Below, piece by piece: positions 16,708-25,748 of a stretch of 64,000 nt of DNA. The notes under the pieces are model-generated. The model did no database searches, was not told the origin of the DNA, and saw only the letters and a list, made by a program, of their open reading frames with translations. Position 1 is the first letter of the stretch. Each line of letters opens with the position of its first letter. The position numbers and the translations under genes were made by a program. This DNA is from Cruoricaptor ignavus (GTDB lineage: Bacteria > Bacteroidota > Bacteroidia > Flavobacteriales > Weeksellaceae), in contig NZ_FQYI01000001.1 of NCBI RefSeq assembly GCF_900141665.1, forward strand, positions 1 to 64,000, given 5' to 3'.

Positions 16708-18045
16708 TTGAAAACGCATTTTATTGCAATTGGTGGAAGTGCGATGCACAATTTGGCAATAGCGCTGAAGGACAAGGGCTACGAAGTTTCAGGTTCTGAT
16801 GATGCTATTTTTGAGCCATCGCTTTCCCGATTGAAAAACAAAGGCTTGCTGCCCGAAGAAAACGGCTGGTTTCCCGAAAAAATCACGGCGGATATTGATG
16901 CGGTAATTCTCGGGATGCACGCCCACGCTGATAATCCAGAACTGGCAAGGGCAAAGGAATTAGGCCTGAAAATCTACTCTTACCCAGAATTTCTCTACGA
17001 GCAAAGCAAGGATAAAACGCGGGTGGTAATTGCCGGTTCTCACGGGAAAACCACGATTACATCGATGATTTTGCATGCCCTGAATTTTCACCAAAAAGAT
17101 GTGGATTATATGGTGGGCGCTCAGCTGGAAGGCTTCGATTGTATGGTGAAAATTTCTGACGGCACAGATTTTATGATTCTGGAAGGCGATGAATACCTTT
17201 CTTCCACGCTGGATCTTCGCCCGAAATTTATGCTGTACAAGCCGAACATTGCGCTAATTTCCGGCATTGCCTGGGACCATATTAATGTGTTCAAAACCTT
17301 TGATGATTATGTGCAGCAGTTCCGAAATTTCGTGGAAACCATTACGCCAGGCGGTGTTTTGGTGTACAATGAAGAAGATGAGGAAGTGCGAAAGGTGGTA
17401 GAATCGGCGGACAATTATTTCCGTGCGATGCCGTACAGAACGCCGGCATACGAAATTCGTGACGGCAGGGTGTACCTGAAAACCGAATTCGGCGAAGTGC
17501 CAGTTTCCGTGTTTGGTGCGCATAACCTGCTCAATATGGAAGGCGCAAGGTTAATCTGCAACCAGCTTGGCATTCAGGATGAGGAATTTTATGAGGCAAT
17601 AATGAATTTCAAAGGCGCTTCCAAAAGATTGGAGAAAATCGAAAGAGCCGATGCAGCCACGGTTTACAAAGATTTCGCCCACGCACCTTCCAAGGTGAAG
17701 GCCACGGTGAAAGCCTTTTGCGAACAGTTTGCAGGTCAGAAAACCTATGGCTTTCTGGAGCTTCACACCTACTCTTCGCTCAACCCTGTTTTCCTGGAGC
17801 AATACGCCGGAACAATGGATGGGCTTTCCGAAGCGGTAGTTTTCTATTCCGAAGAAGCATTGAAAATCAAAAGATTAGAGCCGATTTCTGCGGACTTCAT
17901 CCGTGAGAAATTCCAAAGGGAAGATTTGTTGGTCTTCACAGATGCTCAGCAGCTCCACGCCTATTGGGATTTGCTCGATAAACAAAGCGGTGCCTTCCTG
18001 ATGATGAGCTCGGGAGACTTTGGAGGCATAAGCCTTCAGAACTGA
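16708..18045 (+). CDS. mpl: UDP-N-acetylmuramate:L-Ala-gamma-D-Glu-meso-DAP ligase (Mpl)
   Basis: A 445-aa Mur-ligase family enzyme of peptidoglycan recycling that joins recycled tripeptide to UDP-MurNAc. The N-terminal Rossmann motif is HFIAIGGSAMHNLA (4-17), and the ATP loop GSHGKTT is at 110-116. The start is TTG (16708-16710). The next ATG would remove the glycine-rich loop, so TTG is well supported. MurC is the alternative, but the GGSAM rather than GIGG..M start and the overall pattern favour Mpl. Confidence 0.88.
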   Translation: MKTHFIAIGGSAMHNLAIALKDKGYEVSGSDDAIFEPSLSRLKNKGLLPEENGWFPEKITADIDAVILGMHAHADNPELARAKELGLKIYSYPEFLYEQSKDKTRVVIAGSHGKTTITSMILHALNFHQKDVDYMVGAQLEGFDCMVKISDGTDFMILEGDEYLSSTLDLRPKFMLYKPNIALISGIAWDHINVFKTFDDYVQQFRNFVETITPGGVLVYNEEDEEVRKVVESADNYFRAMPYRTPAYEIRDGRVYLKTEFGEVPVSVFGAHNLLNMEGARLICNQLGIQDEEFYEAIMNFKGASKRLEKIERADAATVYKDFAHAPSKVKATVKAFCEQFAGQKTYGFLELHTYSSLNPVFLEQYAGTMDGLSEAVVFYSEEALKIKRLEPISADFIREKFQREDLLVFTDAQQLHAYWDLLDKQSGAFLMMSSGDFGGISLQN

Positions 18046-18078
18046 TAACTGTCCTATTTTTGGATTGAAGTAAATCCT

Positions 18079-18086
18079 TAACTTTG
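18079..18086 (+). promoter_or_regulatory. -7 element upstream of the CoA-transferase gene
   Basis: TAACTTTG fits TAnnTTTG, 22 nt before ATG 18109. A second match, TATTTTTG, lies at 18055-18062. Confidence 0.5.
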
Positions 18087-18108
18087 AGGAAATTAAAAAA
18101 CTTATACT

Positions 18109-19392
18109 ATGGAGGGATATTCGAGCATTGAGGAAGCAGCGGCACTGGTACAGAGCGGGCAGAGAATCTTTGGCCACGGCAGTGCCTGCACGCCCAATAT
18201 CTTTTACTCCGCGCTGGCAAAACGCGCCCGGGAGCTAGAGAATGTAGAGCTGGTAAGCATCACGCAGCAGGGCCCGGTAGAAATCGCCAACCCCGAGTAC
18301 GCAGGCAGCTTCCACATCCGCTCACTCTTCACTTCGGAGCCTGTACGCAAGGCGGTGAATGGGGAGAATGGAGATTATGTGCCGATTTTCCTCAGCGGTA
18401 TCCCGCATCTCTTCCGCAATGGCATCCTGCCCCTTGATGTCGCAGTAGTTACGGTATCCCCACCCGACGAGCACGGATACTGCACACTGGGTACCTCTAT
18501 CGATTGTGCTCAGACTGCAGTTCACACCGCCAAAACCGCCATTGCCATCGTAAACCCAAATATGCCCCGTACCTATGGCGACAGCGCCGTGCACAAAAGC
18601 CGCTTCGCCAAAATGGTGTGGCACGATGCACCCCTGATCACGCTGGATTACGGAGCAAAAGTTACAGATGTGGAGCGAAAAATAGGGCAGAATGTAGCAG
18701 AAATTATTGACGATAAAGCGACCCTGCAAATGGGCATCGGCACCATCCCGGATGCAGTCCTGAAATCGCTAAGCAACCACAAAGGCCTGGGCATCCACAC
18801 CGAAATGCTCAGCGACGGTGTTATTGACCTTATTGAGAAAGGCGTAGTTACCAATGCCCACAAAGGTTTTAACAATTATAAGACCGTAACCAGCTTCAGC
18901 TTTGGCACAAAAAAGCTTTACGATTTCCTTCACAACAACCCTATCGTAAGTTTTTACAATGTGGAGCTTGTAAATTCCCCCGCGATGATTTTAAGAAACA
19001 AACGGATGCACGCCATCAATTCCGCGGTGGAAGTAGACCTCACCGGCCAGGTGTGCGCAGATTCTATCGGCACCTACCAGTTCTCCGGTATCGGTGGGCA
19101 GATGGACTTTATGACTGGCGCAGCCTACTCTGAAGGTGGCAAACCTATCATCGCCATCAGCTCCCGTACCAACAAAGGCATCCCGAGAATTGTCCCCGTG
19201 CTGAACCCGGGGGCAGGCGTGGTAACTACCCGCGGGCATGTGCACTATGTGGTGACGGAATACGGAACAGTGAATCTCTTCGGCAAAGGGCTGAAGGAGC
19301 GTGCCAAGGCCCTTATCAGCATCGCCCACCCGGACGATCGGGAGGCGCTTACCAAAGCCGCTTACGAGAGATTTAAAGTTTCAAATCTTTGA
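18109..19392 (+). CDS. Acetyl-CoA hydrolase/transferase family protein
   Basis: A 427-aa class I CoA-transferase-type enzyme, close to acetate/4-hydroxybutyrate CoA-transferases. Visible landmarks are the glycine-rich GHGSACTP near 22-29, a MGIGTIPDAVL block (about 208-218) and GLGIHTEMLSDG (about 226-237), in which the Glu is the expected catalytic residue. A TFMTGA-like segment, QMDFMTGAAYSEGG, falls near 335-348. It probably moves CoA between acetyl-CoA and another acid; the acid is not predictable. A small secreted-protein gene follows after 4 nt. Confidence 0.85.
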   Translation: MEGYSSIEEAAALVQSGQRIFGHGSACTPNIFYSALAKRARELENVELVSITQQGPVEIANPEYAGSFHIRSLFTSEPVRKAVNGENGDYVPIFLSGIPHLFRNGILPLDVAVVTVSPPDEHGYCTLGTSIDCAQTAVHTAKTAIAIVNPNMPRTYGDSAVHKSRFAKMVWHDAPLITLDYGAKVTDVERKIGQNVAEIIDDKATLQMGIGTIPDAVLKSLSNHKGLGIHTEMLSDGVIDLIEKGVVTNAHKGFNNYKTVTSFSFGTKKLYDFLHNNPIVSFYNVELVNSPAMILRNKRMHAINSAVEVDLTGQVCADSIGTYQFSGIGGQMDFMTGAAYSEGGKPIIAISSRTNKGIPRIVPVLNPGAGVVTTRGHVHYVVTEYGTVNLFGKGLKERAKALISIAHPDDREALTKAAYERFKVSNL

Positions 19393-19396
19393 AGAA

Positions 19397-19855
19397 ATGA
19401 GAAAAATAGCAGTACTTCTGCCGATATTTATCGGCAGTTTTTTTGCCAAGGCACAATATGCTAAAATCAATGCCTTGCTGGATAAGATTGAGGCAAGGCA
19501 GGGCATCAATCAGGACCTCAGCAAAATTTCTCTGGAGGGGAAACGCTTTGTAATGATTGAAAAAAATACGGAGCAAAGCATTCGCAACTTCCTTTCCATC
19601 AACGGCGCCGTGGCAAATTACATCCGGGTGAGCGAGGATACTACAGGGAAAACCACATCGCAAATCTACACCGGTGATGTAGTGCGGACGGAAGATAATT
19701 TTCTTTCATTCCGGTTTGACAGGCTGGAGAATGAAAGAATCCCCCTGCCCGTTACCAAAACCTTGCTCCTTAAAAGCGAGAACAACATTCTGTACCTCAG
19801 CGATGTTAACACCCGTGAACGGTGGATAGACGAAACAATGCTTCGCCGCAGATAA
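19397..19855 (+). CDS. Small secreted protein of unknown function
   Basis: A 152-aa protein with a clear Sec signal peptide (MRKIAVLLPIFIGSFFAKAQ, cleavage probably after AKA). The mature part is mixed alpha/beta, with DLSKISLEGKRFVMIEKNTE and DNFLSFRFDRLENERIPLPV segments. I do not recognise a family. ATG 19397 is chosen because it gives the signal peptide and starts 4 nt after the CoA-transferase stop; a longer upstream frame overlaps that gene and is unlikely. Probably periplasmic. Confidence 0.6.
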   Translation: MRKIAVLLPIFIGSFFAKAQYAKINALLDKIEARQGINQDLSKISLEGKRFVMIEKNTEQSIRNFLSINGAVANYIRVSEDTTGKTTSQIYTGDVVRTEDNFLSFRFDRLENERIPLPVTKTLLLKSENNILYLSDVNTRERWIDETMLRRR

Positions 19856-19886
19856 GCCTACCGCTTACCGCTAACTGCCAAAGCGA

Positions 19887-22718
19887 TTAATGCGCTTCCA
19901 GCCAGTTCTTCCCTACGCCCACTTCCACAAGCAGCGGCACCTGGGTTTCCACGGCGCTTTCCATTTCAGATTTTATCAGTCGCGTAGCCACATCCACTTC
20001 ATCATTTGGCGACTCGAAAATTAGTTCATCGTGCACCTGCAGCAGCATTTTCGTGGTTAATGAATGTTCCGCAAGTTGGCGGTCAATATTTATCATCGCA
20101 ATCTTGATGATGTCCGCAGCGCTTCCCTGTATCGGTGCATTCACGGCATTTCGTTCGGCGTGGCCCTTCACCACGAAATTATTCGAGTTGATGTCCTTCA
20201 GGTGCCGCCTTCTGCCGAGAATTGTTTCCACAAAGCCTAGTTCGCGCGCTTTCCTCACCTGCTCTGCCATCCATTCTTTCAGCCTTGGATAATTGCGGTA
20301 ATACTCATCTATCATCTGCTTGGCTTCGGTGCGGGAAAGCCCGGTTTGCTCGGCAAGTCCGAACGCACCCTGTCCGTAAACGATGCCGAAGTTCACCGTT
20401 TTTGCCTGGCTTCTCTGCAGCTTCGTAACCTCCTCAATCGGCACGCCGAAAAGTTTGGAAGCCGTGGAAGCGTGGATATCCTGCCCTTCCTGAAACGCAC
20501 GGATCATATTGGTTTCATCGGAAATTTCCGCGATGAGCCGCAATTCAATCTGGGAATAATCGGCGGAAATAATCTGACTGCCTTCGCCCGCCACAAAGGC
20601 ACCGCGGATTTGCTGTCCGCGCAAGGTTCGTATCGGTATGTTCTGCAGATTGGGGTTCACGGAAGCCAGCCTGCCAGTTGCCGCCGTCGTTTGTGAAAAA
20701 TTCGTGTGCACCCTGCCGTCATCCGCATCAATCTGCGTAGGCAGCACATCCACATAGGTAGATTTTAGTTTCTGGTAAGTGCGGAATTCTAGAATAAGCG
20801 GGATGATGTCGTGCTTTGCCGAGAGCTTTTGCAGCACATCTTCGGAAGTCTGGTACTGCCCAGTTTTCGTCTTTTTAGCCTTTGGATCCAGTTGCAGTTT
20901 TTCGAAGAGAATCTCGCCCAATTGCTTTGGCGAGTTCACATTAAAATCCGTTTCGGCGAGTTCAAAAATTTTCTGCTCCAGATTTTGCAGGTCGCTCTGC
21001 AGATCTTCGCTTTCCTGCTTCAGCCAGTTTTCGTCGAGCAGCACGCCCTCCAGCTCCATTTTTGCAAGCACCTCCATCAGTGGCATTTCCACTTCGCAGA
21101 AAAGTTTCAGCAGATTTTCCTTCTCCAGCTGCGGTGCGAATACCTCGTAAAGTTGGTAGGTAACATCCGCATCTTCCGCGGCGTATTCCGTAGCTTCTTT
21201 CAGTGGCACTTCGCGGAAACTGAGCTGCTTTTTCCCTTTGCCGATGAGGGTTTCAATGGAAACGGGTTTGTAATTTAGGTAAATTTCCGAGAGGTAATCC
21301 AGCCCGTGCCTTCCATCGGGATTCAGCAGGTAGTGCGCAATCATCGTGTCGAACAGCAGACCTTTGAATTCCATGCCGTACAGCCTTAGGATTTTATAAT
21401 CAAACTTCAGGTTGTGCGCTATTTTCATCACCGTTTCCTTTTCAAAAAACGGCTTAAAAATGTTTAGAATCTCCAGCGCTTCTTCCCTATTTTCTGGCAG
21501 CGGTACATAGTATGCCAGGCCTTTTTTGTAAGAAAAACTAAGCCCTACCAATTCCGCTTCCATCTCGTTCAGCGAGGTAGTTTCCGTGTCGAATGCCACG
21601 GCTTTGTGCTGCATCAGGTTCTGCACCAGCAGCTTCATTCCGGTTTCAGTATCGATGAACTGGTAAAGGTGCTTGCTTTCTGCTATGGTGCTTTTCGCGG
21701 AAGCTGGCCGCTCCTGCTGTTCATAGTTGGCGAACAAATCCAGTTGCACGCTGCCATCTTTCGCTTCTGCCTTTTCGTATCGGGAAATCCTGTTAGGGTC
21801 GGTATTTACCGATGTTTCCGCGGATGCTTCCGGCGCAAAGGCACGGTACATATTCTCGTAAAGCCTGCGAAATTCCAGCTCATCAAATACTTCCTTAACT
21901 TTCTGAAAATCAGGCGTTTCCAGATTGTACTGCTCCTCTTCAAAATCAATGGGAACATCGCAGATGATGGTTGCCAGCTTTTTGGAGAGGATGCCCTGCT
22001 CTTTGCAGGCCTCCACCTTCTCGCGCAGCTTTCCCTTGATTTCGTGCGTGTTTTCCAGCAGATTTTCAATGCTGCCGTATTCCTTCAGGAATTTCTTCGC
22101 CGTCTTCTCTCCCACCCCATCCAGTCCGGGAATGTTGTCCACGCTGTCTCCCATCATTGCCAGGAAGTCTATGACTTGCTTTGGGTGCTCAATCTCGTAT
22201 TTCGCCTTGATTTCTTCCACGCCCAGTATTTCCACTTCGCTGCCTTTCAGCCCGGGCTTGTAGATTTTGATATTCTCCGTCACCAGCTGCCCGAAGTCCT
22301 TATCCGGCGTTACCATAAAGATTTTATAGCCTTCTTTTTCGGCTTTGTTGGCAATGGTGGCAATTACATCATCGGCCTCGTAACCTTCCACGCCCAGCAC
22401 AGGGATGCCCATAGCATCCAGGATTTTGTGGATGTACGGCACGGCGTTCAGGATGGCCTCGGGCGTTTCCGCTCTGTTCGCTTTATATTCGGCGAAATCG
22501 TTTGTGCGTACATTGGTTTTCCCCACATCGAAGACTACGGCAAGGTGCGTAGGCTTTTCGCGGCGGATGAGCTCAATCAGCGAGTTGGTAAAGCCGAAGA
22601 TTGCCGAAGTATCGAAGCCTGCGGAAGTCAGCCTCGGATTTCTAATCAGCGCATAATACCCGCGGAAAATCATCGCGTAGGCATCTATCAGGAAAAGGCG
22701 TTTGTCGGGGGCGTTCAA
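19887..22718 (-). CDS. polA: DNA polymerase I
   Basis: A 943-aa protein with three domains. The 5' nuclease covers about 1-290 (LFLIDAYAMIFRGYYAL; GVEGYEADD; GDSVDNIPG). The 3'-5' exonuclease covers about 345-530 and keeps the acidic site (AFDTETTSLNEM), so proofreading is probably active. The polymerase domain has motif A ISADYSQIELR, motif B QAKTVNFGIVYG and motif C QVHDELIFE. It acts in Okazaki-fragment processing and repair. The start codon is TTG (22716-22718); the next Met is residue 16, inside the nuclease core, so TTG is preferred. Confidence 0.97.
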   Translation of the reverse strand: MNAPDKRLFLIDAYAMIFRGYYALIRNPRLTSAGFDTSAIFGFTNSLIELIRREKPTHLAVVFDVGKTNVRTNDFAEYKANRAETPEAILNAVPYIHKILDAMGIPVLGVEGYEADDVIATIANKAEKEGYKIFMVTPDKDFGQLVTENIKIYKPGLKGSEVEILGVEEIKAKYEIEHPKQVIDFLAMMGDSVDNIPGLDGVGEKTAKKFLKEYGSIENLLENTHEIKGKLREKVEACKEQGILSKKLATIICDVPIDFEEEQYNLETPDFQKVKEVFDELEFRRLYENMYRAFAPEASAETSVNTDPNRISRYEKAEAKDGSVQLDLFANYEQQERPASAKSTIAESKHLYQFIDTETGMKLLVQNLMQHKAVAFDTETTSLNEMEAELVGLSFSYKKGLAYYVPLPENREEALEILNIFKPFFEKETVMKIAHNLKFDYKILRLYGMEFKGLLFDTMIAHYLLNPDGRHGLDYLSEIYLNYKPVSIETLIGKGKKQLSFREVPLKEATEYAAEDADVTYQLYEVFAPQLEKENLLKLFCEVEMPLMEVLAKMELEGVLLDENWLKQESEDLQSDLQNLEQKIFELAETDFNVNSPKQLGEILFEKLQLDPKAKKTKTGQYQTSEDVLQKLSAKHDIIPLILEFRTYQKLKSTYVDVLPTQIDADDGRVHTNFSQTTAATGRLASVNPNLQNIPIRTLRGQQIRGAFVAGEGSQIISADYSQIELRLIAEISDETNMIRAFQEGQDIHASTASKLFGVPIEEVTKLQRSQAKTVNFGIVYGQGAFGLAEQTGLSRTEAKQMIDEYYRNYPRLKEWMAEQVRKARELGFVETILGRRRHLKDINSNNFVVKGHAERNAVNAPIQGSAADIIKIAMINIDRQLAEHSLTTKMLLQVHDELIFESPNDEVDVATRLIKSEMESAVETQVPLLVEVGVGKNWLEAH

Positions 22719-23197
22719 CTTTTATATTCGTTTGAAATTTTTTATAAAATTAGCTATTTTGGATGATTAGGTAAACCTGATTTGGAAATTCACAATTATA
22801 TATCTGCCATTGGCATTGAAAGTGCCAGTCCAAATGGTGCCTATTTTATAGGAATAAAATTGTGGGTTAAGCATCAAAACCGCACGGGTTCACTTCTGCA
22901 AGGCGTTCCAATGAAGCAGGAAAGCGCGTGATTCCTTCTGCAAATGCGCCCAAAACTATTTCCGCCATTACATTGCAGTTGTTTCCGTAATATTTGGAGC
23001 TGGCTTTGGAGCACCTTCAATATCTGCGGCTCCGTAAATCTTGACTTAATAATTGCATCGTAAATTTAAACAATTATTTTCTGTAATCTTCCCCAAAAAC
23101 AGGATCATTTAAAAATATAGTTTTTAAATTTGCAAGACTATGAAAAACCAGCATCTACCAATGCTTTCTATAAATAGTTTGTAAAAGGGCTTAGTTT
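22719..23197. other. Insertion-prone intergenic region upstream of polA
   Basis: This 479-bp stretch holds a relic of the island DnaC-like gene (see the pseudogene at 22867-23010), an imperfect palindrome around 22800-22840 (CCATTGGCA...TGCCAGTCCAAATGG), and AT-rich sequence preceding the glycosyltransferase gene. No intact gene is visible. Confidence 0.5.
22867..23010 (-). pseudogene. Relic of the mobile-element DnaC-like ATPase gene
   Basis: The minus strand encodes ASSKYYGNNCNVMAEI, matching residues 142-157 of the DnaC-like protein at 254-895 with one change. At DNA level 22958-22982 is identical to 426-450 (25 bp), and the match extends about 24 bp further with three mismatches. Downstream of MAEI the frame departs into unrelated residues (GITRFPASLERLAEVNP) and stops at 22867-22869. 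The rest of the ATPase is absent. This marks a second, nearly erased copy of the same type of element. Confidence 0.75.
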
Positions 23198-24121
23198 ATG
23201 AAAATATTAACTGTTATTGTTACATACAACGCAACAAGGTTTGATTGGATAGAAAAATGCTTAAAATCAGTAAAAAAATCTACCTATAATACCGATATTT
23301 ATGTCATTGATAACGCATCAAACGATAATACAATCGATTATATTAAAACTAATTTTCCAGAAATAACTTTAGTTCAATCAGATGTTAATTTAGGATTTGG
23401 AAAAGCAAATAATAAAGGAATTGAATATGCCATTAAAAACAACTACGACTATATATTGCTATTAAATCAGGACGCTCAAATTGAGGTAGAAACGATTAGT
23501 ACATTAGTTTCATGTGCTATTAAAAATCCACTATTTGGCATATTAAGTCCATTACACTTAGATGGAAATGGGAAAAATATTGACGGAGAATTTTTAAGAG
23601 AAATAAGTCCCAAACACTGTCCATCTTTATTTTCAGATTCTTTGTTAAATAAAATAAAAGAAAGCCCTTATGAGGCTGAATTTATTTGTGCAGCATGTTG
23701 GCTTTTGTCTAAGGAATGCATTGAGAAGGTTGGGGGCTTTAGTCCCACATTTTTTCATTATGGCGAAGATAACAATTATATCCAGCGTCTATATTTTAAA
23801 GGTCTAAAAGCAGGAGTAGTCCCGCACACTAAAATATATCATGATAGACAGAGACCACAAAATTGGGAATATGGACAAAAACAATTTATTTCTAAGAGAA
23901 ACTATTTGATTAATTTATCAAACCCAAATAGGCCAATCTCTATTAAAAATGCTTTAAAGCATCTGAAAACAAGTCTAATTAAATCTTATGTAAAAGGTGA
24001 CAGGTCAAAAAGATTACAAATAATTGAGGAAATAAAATACTTTAAAAAAGAAGGTCACAAAATTGAAGAAAATCTAAAAAAATCTATCCAGGATAAATCT
24101 TTTGCTTTTTTAGAAATTTAA
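23198..24121 (+). CDS. Family 2 glycosyltransferase
   Basis: A 307-aa GT-A fold enzyme. The N-terminal nucleotide-sugar binding segment runs ILTVIVTYNATR, VIDNASNDNT, NLGFGKANNKG. The metal/donor site is expected at LLLNQDAQ (about 88-95), and the acceptor-side block is GGFSPTFFHYGEDN (about 177-190). The pattern is that of rhamnosyltransferase-like enzymes of O-antigen or exopolysaccharide synthesis. Base composition is far more AT-rich than the second GT2 of this window (34641-35477), and it is not in a polysaccharide cluster. It was probably acquired horizontally with the surrounding insertion. Confidence 0.82.
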   Translation: MKILTVIVTYNATRFDWIEKCLKSVKKSTYNTDIYVIDNASNDNTIDYIKTNFPEITLVQSDVNLGFGKANNKGIEYAIKNNYDYILLLNQDAQIEVETISTLVSCAIKNPLFGILSPLHLDGNGKNIDGEFLREISPKHCPSLFSDSLLNKIKESPYEAEFICAACWLLSKECIEKVGGFSPTFFHYGEDNNYIQRLYFKGLKAGVVPHTKIYHDRQRPQNWEYGQKQFISKRNYLINLSNPNRPISIKNALKHLKTSLIKSYVKGDRSKRLQIIEEIKYFKKEGHKIEENLKKSIQDKSFAFLEI

Positions 24122-24216
24122 GAAATATATAACCAGGGAATCAAACTCCAAAAACCAATAGAAATATATAAATCAGCAGCATAAAATTCAATTAAGAAAC
24201 CCTTAAAAGTGGTCTA

Positions 24217-24270
24217 GTGAAGTGAGGGTATTTCACGTTGCCGCTTTGTCCTCTTCACATTGACAAGGCG
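24217..24270. other. Structured intergenic element of unknown function
   Basis: Two hairpins occur in tandem. GTGAA (24217-24221) pairs with TTCAC (24232-24236), and CGCTTTGTC (24242-24250) pairs with GACAAGGCG (24262-24270) with one G-T wobble. The surrounding DNA is very AT-rich, so this GC-rich block stands out. The right flank AAAACAAAAA makes it weakly terminator-like on the minus strand. It could be a recombination site, small RNA or terminator; nothing decides. Confidence 0.4.
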
Positions 24271-24298
24271 AAAACAAAAAATTAGTCTTAAATATCTT

Positions 24299-24490
24299 TC
24301 ATTTTTTCAATTTCTTTATATTTAATATGGCAGTTACCATAATAAGTAAATTAGATGATAAAATCAAAAGAAATGAAGTTACACTTATATGTTTATCCAA
24401 AAAAGATATTATTGATACTATTTCTAAACATAATGTAAATACCAATAATACATAAAAAAAATATTTTTTGATAATAAATAAGTTACTCAT
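24299..24490 (-). CDS. Tiny two-helix membrane protein
   Basis: A 63-aa protein with two predicted transmembrane helices (about 8-30 and 38-57), separated by LDKHIS and ending in a basic KKLKK tail, as expected for cytoplasmic ends. The ATG overlaps the stop of the upstream lipoprotein gene (ATGA, 24487-24490), so translation is probably coupled. The family is not recognised. The overlap and membrane topology argue that it is real despite its size. Confidence 0.5.
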   Translation of the reverse strand: MSNLFIIKKYFFYVLLVFTLCLEIVSIISFLDKHISVTSFLLILSSNLLIMVTAILNIKKLKK

Positions 24491-24831
24491 AAAATCTTGT
24501 TTATATAATCTGCTTCAAGAGATGATAACATAGCCTTAAACTCTCCTTCATCATATTTTAGTTTTAAACCCGTTTCCTTATTTATTAAAGCGAAGTTTTC
24601 CTCATATTTACGTTTAATACTTTGTTCGTCCAAAACTACTTTATTAGTAGAAGAGTTGATTGTTTTTAATGATAAACCTTTCATTTGATCTTTAGCATTA
24701 ATAAAACCTTGTAAAATCTCAGGCTTATTTAAATTATTTACTTCAGTTTCAAAAGTTGTAACTTCTCTTTCATTGTCATTACATGAAATTACTGTCATCG
24801 TCAATAATACTGTACTTAAAACTTTCTTCAA
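24487..24831 (-). CDS. Small lipoprotein of unknown function (TTG start)
   Basis: A 114-aa protein starting at TTG (24829-24831), giving MKKVLSTVLLTMTVISC: charged N-terminus, hydrophobic core and a VISC lipobox. A longer frame reaches upstream but would hide the signal peptide. The mature part is helical and lysine/glutamate-rich (QSIKRKYEENFALINKETG), with no family I recognise. It forms a two-gene unit with the overlapping membrane protein inside the AT-rich insertion between polA and the HipA-like gene. Confidence 0.55.
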   Translation of the reverse strand: MKKVLSTVLLTMTVISCNDNEREVTTFETEVNNLNKPEILQGFINAKDQMKGLSLKTINSSTNKVVLDEQSIKRKYEENFALINKETGLKLKYDEGEFKAMLSSLEADYINKIL

Positions 24832-24965
24832 AACATTAAAACTTATTAATTTAATTATTGAACAAAAATAAAAAAAACGCACAATCTGACCGGCTTTTGT
24901 AGGTGTGGTGACCACAAAAATGAAGGTAAAACAGCAGCAATTCCAAAATACACTACCTTTACAGA

Positions 24966-25748
24966 ATGATTCCCGAACTGAAATTGCGCACGGTAACAGT
25001 GCAGCGCTACATACTGCCGCTGAGAGAGGGCGGCAGCCTGCCTGCCCTTGCCGAAGCCGATGATGACTTTAAATATGTGGTAAAATTTCGCGGCGCAGGG
25101 CACGGCACTAAAATGCTCGTCTCCGAATTGCTCGGAGGGAAAATAGCGCAGGCTTTAGGGCTGAACATTCCGGAACTGGTTTTTGCTAAGCTGGATGAGG
25201 ATTTCGGGCGAACGGAAGCCGATGAAGAAATTCAGGATTTGCTGAAGTTTTCCGAAGGCCTGAACCTTGCGATGCACTACCTGAGCGGTGCGTTGGCCTA
25301 CGATGCCTCCGTGCAGTTGGAGCCGCTGCTTGCTTCCAAAATCGTGTGGCTGGATGCGTTCATCACGAATATCGACCGCACCTTTAAGAATACCAACCTG
25401 CTGTGGTGGCACAAAGAGCTGTGGATCATTGACAACGGCGCATCCTTCTACTTCCACCACAACTGGCAGAATTTCGATGAGGCGGCGAAAAACCCGTTCA
25501 AATATGTGAAGGACCATATCCTTCTGCCGCAAGCTAAGAACTTGGATGATGCAGATGATTTTGCGAAATCTATACTAAACGAGGCTGTTTTCCGTGAAAT
25601 CGTAAATTTACTTCCAGACGATTTTCTGCAATGGCAGGATGCAGAGGAAACACCGGAGCAGATTCGTGAAGTGTATTTTAACTTTTTGGTGAATCGGCTA
25701 AGGCATTCACAGATTTTTGTTAAAGAAGCAGAAAATGCACGCGGATAA
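24966..25748 (+). CDS. HipA-like kinase domain protein
   Basis: A 260-aa protein resembling the kinase core of HipA. YVVKFRGAGHGTK (about 37-49) supplies the ATP-binding Lys. DAFITNIDRTFKNTNLL (about 128-144) matches the HipA catalytic loop with Asp and Asn, and IIDNGASF (about 154-161) matches the metal-binding DxG-type motif. It lacks the N-terminal HipA subdomain, and no HipB-type HTH antitoxin is adjacent. Its partner is the DUF3037 gene, whose start overlaps this stop by 14 nt. The target is unknown; a translation factor or tRNA synthetase is the family precedent. Confidence 0.72.
   Translation: MIPELKLRTVTVQRYILPLREGGSLPALAEADDDFKYVVKFRGAGHGTKMLVSELLGGKIAQALGLNIPELVFAKLDEDFGRTEADEEIQDLLKFSEGLNLAMHYLSGALAYDASVQLEPLLASKIVWLDAFITNIDRTFKNTNLLWWHKELWIIDNGASFYFHHNWQNFDEAAKNPFKYVKDHILLPQAKNLDDADDFAKSILNEAVFREIVNLLPDDFLQWQDAEETPEQIREVYFNFLVNRLRHSQIFVKEAENARG

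Noticed and set aside
14890-24915. Shared motif GGTGTGGYGACC near 14,895 and 24,900
   Set aside because: Two 12-nt matches with different flanks and no common gene context; could be chance.
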